From an uncultured Bacteroides sp. (GTDB taxonomy: Bacteria; Bacteroidota; Bacteroidia; Bacteroidales; Bacteroidaceae), in NCBI GenBank assembly GCA_948847595.1, contig CAQOGY010000011.1:1-64000 (forward strand): 64,000 nucleotides of DNA, in the 5' to 3' direction. Of the stretch, positions 32,473 through 41,799 are shown in pieces (the stretch's first letter is position 1; the number at the start of each line of letters is the position of its first letter). The notes below the pieces were generated by a model that worked only from the letters and a program-made list of their open reading frames with translations, was not told the DNA's origin and made no database searches. The translations under genes and the position numbers were made by a program.

Positions 32473-35400
32473 ATGAAAAAAATCTTTTCACTGCTCGCTT
32501 TGGTCCTGTTTATTAACCTTTTTACATATCAGGCTCAGGCACAGACAGCAGTTGTGAATATTAATAAAACTTCGGTTTCGCTAAAAGAACTGATTCACGA
32601 AGTCGAAAAACAGGCCGGATATTTGTTTGTCTACGGAAAAGACATCAATATCGAACAGAAAGTAAAAATCAATGCCCGGAATAAACAGGTAAAAGCATTG
32701 CTTGAAAATGTATTGCCGCAAATAGGGCTGACGTATGAATACGCCGACAATTACATCTCATTGAAGAAAACGCAGGTAGAGAAAAAATCAATAGGTAAAA
32801 AAATAATAGTCAAAGGAACCGTAGTAGACAAAAGTGGCGAGCCTATTATCGGAGCTAACATCATGGAGCAGGGAAGTGCTTCCAATGGTACGATCACGGA
32901 TATCGATGGTAAATTCACGTTATCTTTGCCTTCCAATTCGGTATTAGCGGTTACGTATGTGGGTTTTTCCACAAAAAATATTCCGGTGAACAATCAGAAT
33001 GCCATTCAGATTGTGATGGAAGAAGATTCTGAAATTCTGGAAGAAGTAGTGGTTGTGGCTTACGGTACGCAGAAGAAGATATCTTCTACGGCTGCTGTAT
33101 CAAGCATGAAGACAAAAGATGTAGCGCAAAAGCCGGTTATCAATATTTCTAATAGTTTGGCGGGCCGTATGGCGGGAGTCATTGCAAAGCAAGGATCGGG
33201 AGAACCGGGAGCTGATGGTTCTGATTTGAGAATCCGTGGTGTGGCTACGTTAGGCAACCAATCTCCATTGGTCGTAGTGGATGGAGTTCCCCGTGACTTT
33301 TCACGTATCGATCCGAATATGATCGAGGATATTACTATCCTGAAAGATGCGGCTGCCGTAGCTCCTTATGGTATGGCCGGTGCCAATGGGGTAGTATTGG
33401 TAACAACAAAAAAGGGAAAAAGCGGTGCTCCGGTACTTTCATACAATGGATATATCGGTTTTCAGAACCCGACCCGCATCACTGACCAGGTTAATTCGTA
33501 TGAATATGCTTTGATGAAAAACGAAGCGGCTATGAATGCAGGTTATCCCAATTATTATGCTTACTCACAGCATGATCTGGAAATGTACCGGAAGACCTGT
33601 GCCGGAGATCCGGATGCCGATCCTGACCGCTATCCTAATAGCAACGGTCTGCGTGACTTGGTACAAAACAATTCTGTGATTACGAATCACAACTTACAGC
33701 TATCCGGTGGTAGCGATAAATTCCAGTACTATGTGTCTTTAGGATATTCTTATCAGGAAGGAATGTGGAGCACTACCGATTACCAGCGTTTCAATTTGTT
33801 GGCTAATTTAAGCGTGGATGCCACCAAATACACGAAAATCAGTTTAAGCCTGGGTGGATGGCACGAAAAGAAGAATTATCCGGGTGCCGATACAGGCGAC
33901 ATCATGTATCAGGCTTATCGTACTCCTCCTATCTCAGCTATTCAGTACTCGAATGGTCTGTGGGGACAATATGTAGGTAAGTCACTTTTCGGGCTGACTT
34001 ATCGCAGCGGATACCGTCAGGAGCCGGCCGACCAACTGAATACTTCTCTCTCTATAGAGCAGCAACTTCCCTTCATTCAAGGGTTAAGCATCAAAGGAGT
34101 AATCAACTACGACCCGTATCGTGTGAAGAAAAAGAAATATCTGACACCGATACCTGTATACACACTGGATGCATCACAAACTCCGTATCAATTCATGGAA
34201 GGATTTCAGGGACCGGAAAAACCGAATCTTGAACAATCATTTGAAGAAAGCGTGAGCATGACTTATCAGGGAATGATTAATTACTCACGGACTTTCGGCA
34301 AGCATACGGTTACCGGACTCGGAGTTATTGAAGCACGCGAAAGAAACGTATGGAACATGAGTGCCAAACGTCTGAACTATAATATTGACATGGATGAAAT
34401 CAATGCGGGAAGTAGTGACCCTGCCGATATCAGCAACGGCGGTACGTCCTGGAAAGAACGTCAGGTAGGTTACGCATTCCGTTTGGGGTATAATTATGAT
34501 AACCGTTATATGGCGGAAGTTTCCGGTCGTTATGACGGACACTACTATTTTGCTCCGGGCAAACGTTTTGGTTTCTTCCCTGCTTTCTCACTGGGATGGA
34601 ACTTGCGGGAAGAATCTTTTATGAAGGACATCGAATGGATGGATAAACTGAAATTACGCCTTTCTTATGGTGAGTCCGGAAACTTGGCTGGTAGTTCTTA
34701 TCAATATATGAGTGATTACGGATTCGGAAACGCTGTAAACTTTGGCGGTGTACCTATGATGGGTATGTGGGAGAACTTGCAGGGGAACCCGAACATTACT
34801 TGGGAGAAAGCTAAGAAGTTTGACTTCGGTGTGGAGTTTTCCGTATTGAACGGTATGTTTTCTCTGGAAGCTGACTATTTCTATGAGAAGCGTTCGAATA
34901 TGCTGATGGCTCCGAATGCATTGGTTCCGGCAGAATATGGTATTCCTTTGTCACAGGTCAATGCGGGAAGTATGCACAATCAAGGTATTGATTTATCTCT
35001 GAATTTCAACAAACGTATCGGCAAAGACTGGATGATCAGTGCAAAAGGTACTTTCACTTTCGCACGTAATATTCTGGATGAAGTATTTGAGACGGAAGCC
35101 ACCTTCAATAATCCGAATCGTCGCAGAACAGGACGTCCCGACGGAACAATGTTCGGATACAATGCTTTGGGGTACTTTACTTATGACGACTTCAATCCTG
35201 ACGGTTCCTTAAAGGCCGGCATCGCTACTCAACCTTGGGGACAGGTATATCCGGGTGATTTGCGCTACGAAGATTTAAGCGGTCCTAACGGCGTGCCTGA
35301 TGGAAAGATTGACGAACACGACCAGACTGTGATCGGCTTCTCTAACTGGGCGCCCGAAATTATTTTCGGTCTGGCTCCTACTGTCCAATGGAAGAACTTC

Positions 35401-35835
35401 GACCTGAACGCATTGATTCAAGGGGCTACCCGTACCAGCATTTCATTGGGGGAGACTTTGGTAATGCCTTTCTTTGATTCCGGTTCGGCTACTAAGTTAC
35501 AATTCAGTGATCACTGGACGCCGGATAACACGAACGCACCTTATCCCCGTCTGACCAGTGAAGTAACGGTGAATAACCATCGTCAACCTTCTTCGTGGTG
35601 GGTACGTGATGCTACTTATATCCGTTTGAAGAGTATTGAAATCGGTTATACCTTGCCTCGTTCGGCACTGAACTTTATTGGTATCAGCTCTGCCCGTGTA
35701 TATGCTTCCGGACAAAACCTCTGGACATGGACTCCGTTTATGAAAGAATTGATTGACCCGGAAGCTAAATCCGCTAATGGTAAATACTATATGCAGCAGG
35801 CTGTATATGCTTTTGGTTTGAATATTACTTTTTAA
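32473..35835 (+). CDS. SusC-like TonB-dependent transporter with STN signalling domain (second locus)
   Basis: A 1120-residue SusC-family transducer. A signal peptide (to about 24) is followed by an STN domain (about 28-98), a CarboxypepD_reg-like domain (Val-Lys-Gly-Thr-Val-Val-Asp at about 115), the plug with Ala-Pro-Tyr-Gly-Met-Ala-Gly-Ala-Asn-Gly-Val, and a barrel ending Phe-Gly-Leu-Asn-Ile-Thr-Phe. The STN domain contacts the FecR-type protein, so substrate binding can activate the sigma factor. It lies in one direction with SusD, 28 bases downstream. Confidence 0.94.
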   Translation: MKKIFSLLALVLFINLFTYQAQAQTAVVNINKTSVSLKELIHEVEKQAGYLFVYGKDINIEQKVKINARNKQVKALLENVLPQIGLTYEYADNYISLKKTQVEKKSIGKKIIVKGTVVDKSGEPIIGANIMEQGSASNGTITDIDGKFTLSLPSNSVLAVTYVGFSTKNIPVNNQNAIQIVMEEDSEILEEVVVVAYGTQKKISSTAAVSSMKTKDVAQKPVINISNSLAGRMAGVIAKQGSGEPGADGSDLRIRGVATLGNQSPLVVVDGVPRDFSRIDPNMIEDITILKDAAAVAPYGMAGANGVVLVTTKKGKSGAPVLSYNGYIGFQNPTRITDQVNSYEYALMKNEAAMNAGYPNYYAYSQHDLEMYRKTCAGDPDADPDRYPNSNGLRDLVQNNSVITNHNLQLSGGSDKFQYYVSLGYSYQEGMWSTTDYQRFNLLANLSVDATKYTKISLSLGGWHEKKNYPGADTGDIMYQAYRTPPISAIQYSNGLWGQYVGKSLFGLTYRSGYRQEPADQLNTSLSIEQQLPFIQGLSIKGVINYDPYRVKKKKYLTPIPVYTLDASQTPYQFMEGFQGPEKPNLEQSFEESVSMTYQGMINYSRTFGKHTVTGLGVIEARERNVWNMSAKRLNYNIDMDEINAGSSDPADISNGGTSWKERQVGYAFRLGYNYDNRYMAEVSGRYDGHYYFAPGKRFGFFPAFSLGWNLREESFMKDIEWMDKLKLRLSYGESGNLAGSSYQYMSDYGFGNAVNFGGVPMMGMWENLQGNPNITWEKAKKFDFGVEFSVLNGMFSLEADYFYEKRSNMLMAPNALVPAEYGIPLSQVNAGSMHNQGIDLSLNFNKRIGKDWMISAKGTFTFARNILDEVFETEATFNNPNRRRTGRPDGTMFGYNALGYFTYDDFNPDGSLKAGIATQPWGQVYPGDLRYEDLSGPNGVPDGKIDEHDQTVIGFSNWAPEIIFGLAPTVQWKNFDLNALIQGATRTSISLGETLVMPFFDSGSATKLQFSDHWTPDNTNAPYPRLTSEVTVNNHRQPSSWWVRDATYIRLKSIEIGYTLPRSALNFIGISSARVYASGQNLWTWTPFMKELIDPEAKSANGKYYMQQAVYAFGLNITF

Positions 35836-35863
35836 TTAGTTAACCATCATAACAAGATAGAAT

Positions 35864-37606
35864 ATGAGAATACATAATATAATAAAAACAGTTTGCCTGG
35901 CAGGCTCATTGGCCTTACTGTCTGCCTGTGAAGACTGGCTTGAAATAGAGCCGAAAGACCGTTTTGGAGATACAACGGTTTGGGGATCGGAAGAAAATGC
36001 CGATATGTTTCTGAATGATATCTATAATCAGTTGCCGCATCTGAACAATGAAACACAGAATCTGGATCAATATTCGGATAATTCATACGTAGGTGCGGAA
36101 TGGATGAATGCCCGTACAACGATTTATACCGGAGCATTATCTCCTACCAGCTGGATACCCGGCCCTTGGGATATGTGGAAATGGGGACGTCAGAACAATG
36201 ACGACGCCAAAGGACAGTATGAACGTATCCGCTCCTGTAATCTGTTCATTACAAAAGTAATAGAATCCGATTTCTCGGCAGATTATAAGAAAGAACGTCT
36301 TGCAGAAGCGCGTTTCTTGCGTGCCTGGTTCTATCATTATCTCTGGATGGCGTACGGTGGTGTGCCTATCATTACGGAAGTGCTGGATAATAACGTGAGT
36401 ACGGATATCTTTTATCCGCGTGAGACTGCACAGAAAACATTTGAGTTTATCGACAAAGAGTTGGACGAGATTAAAGATGATCTTCCTCCACGTCGTAGCG
36501 GTTCTGATCTGGGACGTGCTTCCAAAGGAGCAATTCTGACGCTGAAAGGATGGGTGGAACTGTTCCATGCCAGTGAATTGCGTAATCCGGGCAAAGACAA
36601 GAAACGCTGGGAAGCAGCTGCGGCTACCTTGAAAGATGTAATTGACTTGCAGGTCTATCGTCTGCAACCGACTATTCTTGACCTTTGGACAGAAGCTACC
36701 AACAATAACGATGAAGTGATCTTCGACTTCCAGATGTCTAAGCAGAATGGCGGGCGTCGTGAAGGCCTGTTCGGTCCGGTGTTTGTAAAAGGAGTACAGT
36801 CCAGTTGGGGAAATATGCAGCCTACACAGGAACTGGTTGACGACTATTGCATGGCAAACGGATTGCCTATCACTGACCCTGCATCCGGTTACAATAAGAA
36901 TAATCCTTATAAAAATCGTGAGAAACGCTTCTACCAGAGCATCCTGTATGACGGATCCATGTGGCAGGGGGAAGAGATTATCACTCGTGTAGGCGTAGGT
37001 AGTCCCAATGAGATTGATACTTCTTCGGATAGTGACGTTACGAATACGGGATACTATACTCGTAAGACGATTGACGAATCCGTGAATGGAGCGGACAATC
37101 TGCAAATGAGCAACGGAATGGCAAATTATATTTTCTTTCGTTATGCAGATGTGTTGCTGATGTATGCAGAAGCTTCTTTGGAAGCCGGAGATAAACCGAC
37201 TGCCATCGAATATCTGGATATGGTGAGAACACGTGGAGATAATATGCCTTCTATCAACGATACTTATCCGCAGGGAATCACAGAAAATCAGTTGCGGGAA
37301 ATCATTCGGAGAGATCGTCGCATAGAACTGGCGTTTGAAGATAAGCGTTGGTGGGACATTCTTCGCTGGAAGATTTGTGATGGTGAAAACGGAGTGATGA
37401 ATAAACCGATTGGCGGTATGAAAATAGAAGATACCAATGGAGATGGTGTGTGGGAATACAATTATCATGAAGTTGGTAAACGTACCTTCCTGCCACGTAT
37501 GTATTATCAGCCCATTCCGCAGTATGTGATAGACAAGAATCCGGTGATCCGCGAGCAAAATGGTGGTGAAGACGGATGGGTAAACGGGCAGAATCCCGGA
37601 TATTAA
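35864..37606 (+). CDS. SusD/RagB-family lipoprotein (second locus)
   Basis: A 580-residue lipoprotein (Leu-Ser-Ala-Cys-Glu-Asp-Trp) with the SusD core: Leu-Ala-Glu-Ala-Arg-Phe-Leu-Arg-Ala-Trp-Phe-Tyr near residue 146 and Phe-Phe-Arg-Tyr-Ala-Asp-Val-Leu-Leu-Met-Tyr-Ala-Glu-Ala near 424. The C-terminus, Tyr-Tyr-Gln-Pro-Ile-Pro-Gln, is typical. It covers the SusC pore and captures glycan at the surface. Length is normal for the family and no lesion is seen. Confidence 0.93.
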   Translation: MRIHNIIKTVCLAGSLALLSACEDWLEIEPKDRFGDTTVWGSEENADMFLNDIYNQLPHLNNETQNLDQYSDNSYVGAEWMNARTTIYTGALSPTSWIPGPWDMWKWGRQNNDDAKGQYERIRSCNLFITKVIESDFSADYKKERLAEARFLRAWFYHYLWMAYGGVPIITEVLDNNVSTDIFYPRETAQKTFEFIDKELDEIKDDLPPRRSGSDLGRASKGAILTLKGWVELFHASELRNPGKDKKRWEAAAATLKDVIDLQVYRLQPTILDLWTEATNNNDEVIFDFQMSKQNGGRREGLFGPVFVKGVQSSWGNMQPTQELVDDYCMANGLPITDPASGYNKNNPYKNREKRFYQSILYDGSMWQGEEIITRVGVGSPNEIDTSSDSDVTNTGYYTRKTIDESVNGADNLQMSNGMANYIFFRYADVLLMYAEASLEAGDKPTAIEYLDMVRTRGDNMPSINDTYPQGITENQLREIIRRDRRIELAFEDKRWWDILRWKICDGENGVMNKPIGGMKIEDTNGDGVWEYNYHEVGKRTFLPRMYYQPIPQYVIDKNPVIREQNGGEDGWVNGQNPGY

Positions 37607-37637
37607 TAAAGAATGTAAACCTTGAAAGATTATTCGT

Positions 37638-38609
37638 ATGAAACTAAATAGATTTGTCATGGCGGCAAGTGCGGTACTTTGTTCGTTTGCCTTGCTGAGT
37701 GGATGTAGTGATGATGATGTTTGTAAAGTATATATTCCGGAAGCCAAAACTTTACAGATTAAAAACTTCGATTTGGGTGAAGAACTGAGAGAAGTATTTC
37801 ATGTGGCTGTGACTGCCAGTGACTATGTGACCCGTTCCGGTAAGGAAGTGGGAGGAGATGTAAAGGTACAGTTGACTGTGGATGAGGCGAAGGTGCAGGA
37901 GTATAATTCTTTGTGTGGGACAGACTATCCTTTGCTTCCTTCCGATTGCTATACGCTGACAACAGAAACTGTGATTCCGGCCGAGGAGAGTTCTTCTGCC
38001 GATCTGGTGCTTACGGTAAATGCACAGGGAAAAATCCAGCCGTTTGATTCTTATTTGTTGCCGGTCACTATCACTTCGGTAGAAGGTGCGCAGGCGGATC
38101 ATATTCAGCAGACAGTATATTACCTTTTGAGTGGTGCGGAGGATGTATGGGCGATGCCATTGGCCGATCGCAGTGCATGGCAGGTAGTAGACGTTTCTTC
38201 GGAAGAGACGAGCGGCGAAGGATCAGAGAACGGTCACGCTATCCACGCTTTTGACGGACTGAAAGGAACTTTCTGGCATACACAATGGAAAGGCAACGAG
38301 CCTCAGCCACCACATCATATCGTAGTAGATATGGGGCAGGAAGTGAAAATGCTGGGCTTTCAGTATGTATCCAGAGATCATGGTGAAGCATGGCCGCAGG
38401 AGATGACGATGGAAACCAGTCTGGATGGCTCGAAGTGGGAGTCGGCAGGAACTTACAGCGACCTTCCTGCGGGGGCAAAAGAGGAATTCCGTTCCTATTT
38501 TCCGGGATTTAAGCAGGCACGTTATTTCCGTCTGACAATAACTGCCGTGTATAGTGGCAAATGGGCAACAGCGGTAGCAGAGATTAATGCGATTTCTATT
38601 ATTAAATAA
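37638..38609 (+). CDS. DUF1735 plus discoidin (F5/8 type C) lipoprotein
   Basis: A 323-residue lipoprotein (Leu-Ser-Gly-Cys-Ser-Asp-Asp-Asp). An N-terminal DUF1735-like beta domain (about 35-165) is followed by an F5/8 type C, galactose-binding-like domain (about 175-320; Phe-Trp-His-Thr-Gln-Trp, Ala-Arg-Tyr-Phe-Arg-Leu-Thr). Such proteins take the place of SusE/SusF and hold glycan at the surface. It sits between SusD and the broken GxGYxYP gene in the same operon. Confidence 0.85.
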   Translation: MKLNRFVMAASAVLCSFALLSGCSDDDVCKVYIPEAKTLQIKNFDLGEELREVFHVAVTASDYVTRSGKEVGGDVKVQLTVDEAKVQEYNSLCGTDYPLLPSDCYTLTTETVIPAEESSSADLVLTVNAQGKIQPFDSYLLPVTITSVEGAQADHIQQTVYYLLSGAEDVWAMPLADRSAWQVVDVSSEETSGEGSENGHAIHAFDGLKGTFWHTQWKGNEPQPPHHIVVDMGQEVKMLGFQYVSRDHGEAWPQEMTMETSLDGSKWESAGTYSDLPAGAKEEFRSYFPGFKQARYFRLTITAVYSGKWATAVAEINAISIIK

Positions 38610-38626
38610 CAGAAAAAACGATTACC

Positions 38627-40300
38627 ATGAAAAAATACATTTATATACTTTTGACGTTCTGTCTGTTAATCTCCTGTATGGAAGATCCGACGGCAGGTGT
38701 GGTCGTTCCTAAATATACTCCGTCTACCGAGAATCCGGGAGGTCCGGGTGAAGAACCGGGTGATGGGCTGATAGATCCGGCAGAACCGCTGGACAGGGGA
38801 TTTATACATCTGAAAGGTCGTGAACTGAAATCCCTGAATTCTATTTCCATCACAGGACTGAATGATGGCGAGAAAGTAATTCTTTCCACTTTGGCAGGGC
38901 TTGCGGCAAGAGTGACGGGCGATCAGGTTTATATCAATGAAGGAGGTTCTTCTTCCGTATGGTTGAAGCAGATGCAGAATAAGTACGGAATTCCGGTAAA
39001 TACTTATAATGCTTTGGCTCCGTTGGTACAGCATTATGTAGAAACCGGAGTGATCAAGGGGTATATTGTCTATACGCCTTATTCGGAAGGACAATCTCAT
39101 TCGATCAATGTAGCTACTTCTTTATGTGGGTTGCTTCGAGGGATTGCGGTACCGGAATCTCTTGTCGATAAGGTAAAGGCAATGGGAGTGACAACCGAAC
39201 TTATGGACGTAAGGTCTTATGATGAGAAGTGGTTGTACGAGAATTATAAAGACCAGTTGGACAAGAGTCTTGCAGCCGATATGAAACCGGAAATCTTCCA
39301 TCACCTGCGCGATTATATCACAATGACCAATGCTTTTGCTTTTTATGACTACAATGCGCGCAGGGATTGGTCATGGCGTACTTCTATACTGAAAGATCTG
39401 GATAAAGGAGCTTATTGTTTCGGTTATTATGATCTGGATGAATGGGGCATGGTGAATAATGCTTCTCAATTGGGTGTTTCTATGTTGCCGACCGATCAGG
39501 CGGCTAATCTGGCCACGTTGAGTAGTATATATGATACAACAGGACTGAAACAGCGTCCGGCAACTAAAGAAGTGGTTACCGAAAAGAATGTGCACTATGT
39601 GACATTCCTCGTCAGTGACGGTGATAATATTGCGTTTAACCTTTGGGGGCAACAAGGATACATGGATCATGACCTGCACGGTCAATTCCCACTCGGATAT
39701 ACCATTTCACCTTCTCTGTACGATTTGGCTCCGGCTGCTTTACGCTGGTACTATGAGAATAGCAAAGAAGGCGATTACTTTGTAGCGGGTCCGAGTGGCA
39801 GCAGCTATATATTCCCGAGTAAGATGTCGGATGCCGACCTGGACGATTATCTGGCTAAGTTGAATGAGTATGTCGATAAGTCAGGCTTGAATATCTGTAA
39901 TATTCTGGATCAGAAGATTATGGATAATCCGAAAGTTTACAATAAGTATCTGGCTCAGCCTAATATCGATGCGATTTTCTACACAGGATATGGAGAAAAA
40001 GGGGATGGAAGAATCAAATTTTCGGATAATGGCAAGCCGGTGATTGAGCAGAGAAGCGTATTATGGGAAGGCATCGACGGTGGCTCGAACAGAGGTGAAG
40101 AATAGACTGTCATTTCTCAGATCAATAGCCGCTCTGCCAATCCGCATAGTGCCGACGGATATACTTTTGTATTTGTACATTGCTGGACAAAGAACCAGCA
40201 AAGTATCAAAACCGTCATTGATGGATTGAATGACAATGTGCGTGTTGTTCCGGTCGATCAATTCGTGCAGCTGGTGAAACAAAATCTGGGTCCTAAATAA
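38627..40300 (+). pseudogene. GxGYxYP-family lipoprotein gene interrupted by an in-frame TAG
   Basis: The frame reads 492 residues to a TAG at 40103-40105 and then continues without shift for 64 more sense codons to TAA at 40298-40300. The region after TAG (Tyr-Thr-Phe-Val-Phe-Val-His-Cys-Trp) matches the end of the intact paralogue at 25908 (Phe-Ser-Val-Val-Cys-Val-His-Ala-Trp). The full product would be about 557 residues. It has a lipobox (Leu-Ile-Ser-Cys), the family's Phe-Leu-Val-Ser-Asp-Gly-Asp-Asn, and Gly-Pro-Ser-Gly-Ser-Ser-Tyr-Ile-Phe-Pro. A single base change from a sense codon, a sequencing error, or amber suppression could explain it. The truncated form lacks the C-terminal strand and is probably inactive. 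Confidence 0.8.
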
Positions 40301-40326
40301 ACGAATATACTCGTAAGTTATTTATT

Positions 40327-41781
40327 ATGAACATAAAAGTATTAGTTGCATCGGCAGTTGCTGCGTTCAGTTCTCTGCCGGTCATAGCTCAACAAGCGCC
40401 AGCTCCTTGCGGGTTGGTTCCGAGTGCCCGTCAACTTGAATGGTACAATCGGGAGATGATCGCCTTCTTTCATTTTGGAATCAATACATTTGAAGAATAT
40501 GTGAATGAAGGAGACGGGAAGGCAAGTACGGCAATTTTCAATCCAACAGCCCTGGATTGCAGGCAGTGGATGCAGACATTAAAAGCAGCGGGGATTCCCG
40601 CTGCTATTCTGACTGCCAAGCATGCCGACGGATTTTGCTTGTGGCCTAGCAAGTACACAGATTATAGTGTGAAGAATGCAGCGTGGAAGAACGGTAAAGG
40701 AGATGTAGTCCGCGAGTTTGTCGATGCTTGTGAAGAGTATGGATTGAAGGCGGGAATCTATCTGGGACCTCATGACCGTCACGAACACCTTTCACCTTTA
40801 TATACGACCGAACGCTACAAAGAATATTATGCCCACCAGCTTGGCGAACTGATGAGTGATTACGGTAAGATATGGGAAACATGGTGGGACGGCGCGGGAG
40901 CCGACGAATTGACAACGCCTGTTTATCGTCATTGGTATAAGATTGTCCGTGAGAAACAGCCGGATTGTGTTATCTTCGGTACAAAGAATTCTTATCCGTT
41001 TGCTGATGTCCGCTGGATGGGGAATGAAGCGGGAGAAGCGGGTGATCCTTGTTGGGCGACGACTGACTCAGTAGCTATTCGTGATGAAGCTCAGTATTAC
41101 AAAGGTTTGAATGAGGGTATGCCGGATGGTAATGCGTATATTCCGGCAGAAACAGATGTTTCAATACGTCCCAGCTGGTTCTATCATGCCGAAGAGGATA
41201 GCCGTGTGAAGAGTGTCCGTGAACTTTGGGATATCTACTGTACCTCCGTGGGGCGTAATAGTGTATTGCTTCTGAATTTCCCGCCCGACAGACGTGGTTT
41301 GATTCATTCGACGGATTCGCTTCATGCCGCCTTATTGAAACAGGGGGTTGATGAGACTTTCGGTACGAACCTGTTGAGAGGAGCCAAAGTGAAAGCGACC
41401 AATGTACGGGGCGCAAAGTATGGTCCGGAGAAAATGCTGGACAGTGAGAAAACCACTTATTTTGCCGGAAAAGACGGAGAGGTAAAAGCGGATATAATTT
41501 TTACCTTGCCCAAAACTATTGAGTTTGATTGTCTGATGATCGAAGAAGTTATCGAATTGGGACATCGGACGACGAAGTGGAGTGTGGAGTACACTGTTGA
41601 TGGCAAAAACTGGATCACAATTCCGGAGGCGACGGACAAGCAGGCCATTGGTCATAAATGGATTGTACGTCTGGCACCGGTGAAAGCAAAGCAGATACGT
41701 TTGCGTATTCAGGACGGTAAGGCTTGTCCGGCTATCCATACTTTTGGCGTATATAAACAGTCACCGGTTTTCAAATCATAA
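40327..41781 (+). CDS. GH29 alpha-L-fucosidase
   Basis: A 484-residue secreted enzyme with a signal peptide ending near Ala21. The GH29 TIM barrel (about 30-345) includes Phe-His-Phe-Gly-Ile-Asn-Thr-Phe, Ala-Lys-His-Ala-Asp-Gly-Phe and Trp-Glu-Thr-Trp-Trp-Asp-Gly, where Asp188 is the likely nucleophile. The C-terminal 130 residues form a discoidin-like beta domain. It looks like the GH29-B type, which prefers alpha-1,3/4-linked fucose in branched glycans, but that subtype is inference. It follows the broken GxGYxYP gene and precedes the GH2 gene in one operon. Confidence 0.9.
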   Translation: MNIKVLVASAVAAFSSLPVIAQQAPAPCGLVPSARQLEWYNREMIAFFHFGINTFEEYVNEGDGKASTAIFNPTALDCRQWMQTLKAAGIPAAILTAKHADGFCLWPSKYTDYSVKNAAWKNGKGDVVREFVDACEEYGLKAGIYLGPHDRHEHLSPLYTTERYKEYYAHQLGELMSDYGKIWETWWDGAGADELTTPVYRHWYKIVREKQPDCVIFGTKNSYPFADVRWMGNEAGEAGDPCWATTDSVAIRDEAQYYKGLNEGMPDGNAYIPAETDVSIRPSWFYHAEEDSRVKSVRELWDIYCTSVGRNSVLLLNFPPDRRGLIHSTDSLHAALLKQGVDETFGTNLLRGAKVKATNVRGAKYGPEKMLDSEKTTYFAGKDGEVKADIIFTLPKTIEFDCLMIEEVIELGHRTTKWSVEYTVDGKNWITIPEATDKQAIGHKWIVRLAPVKAKQIRLRIQDGKACPAIHTFGVYKQSPVFKS

Positions 41782-41799
41782 TATAAATTAGACTACTAA

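Noticed and set aside
36137..37747. A 536-codon frame on the minus strand opposite the second SusD gene
   Set aside because: It is the shadow of a clear SusD gene; the predicted protein is rich in Ile, His, Phe and Arg with no domain.
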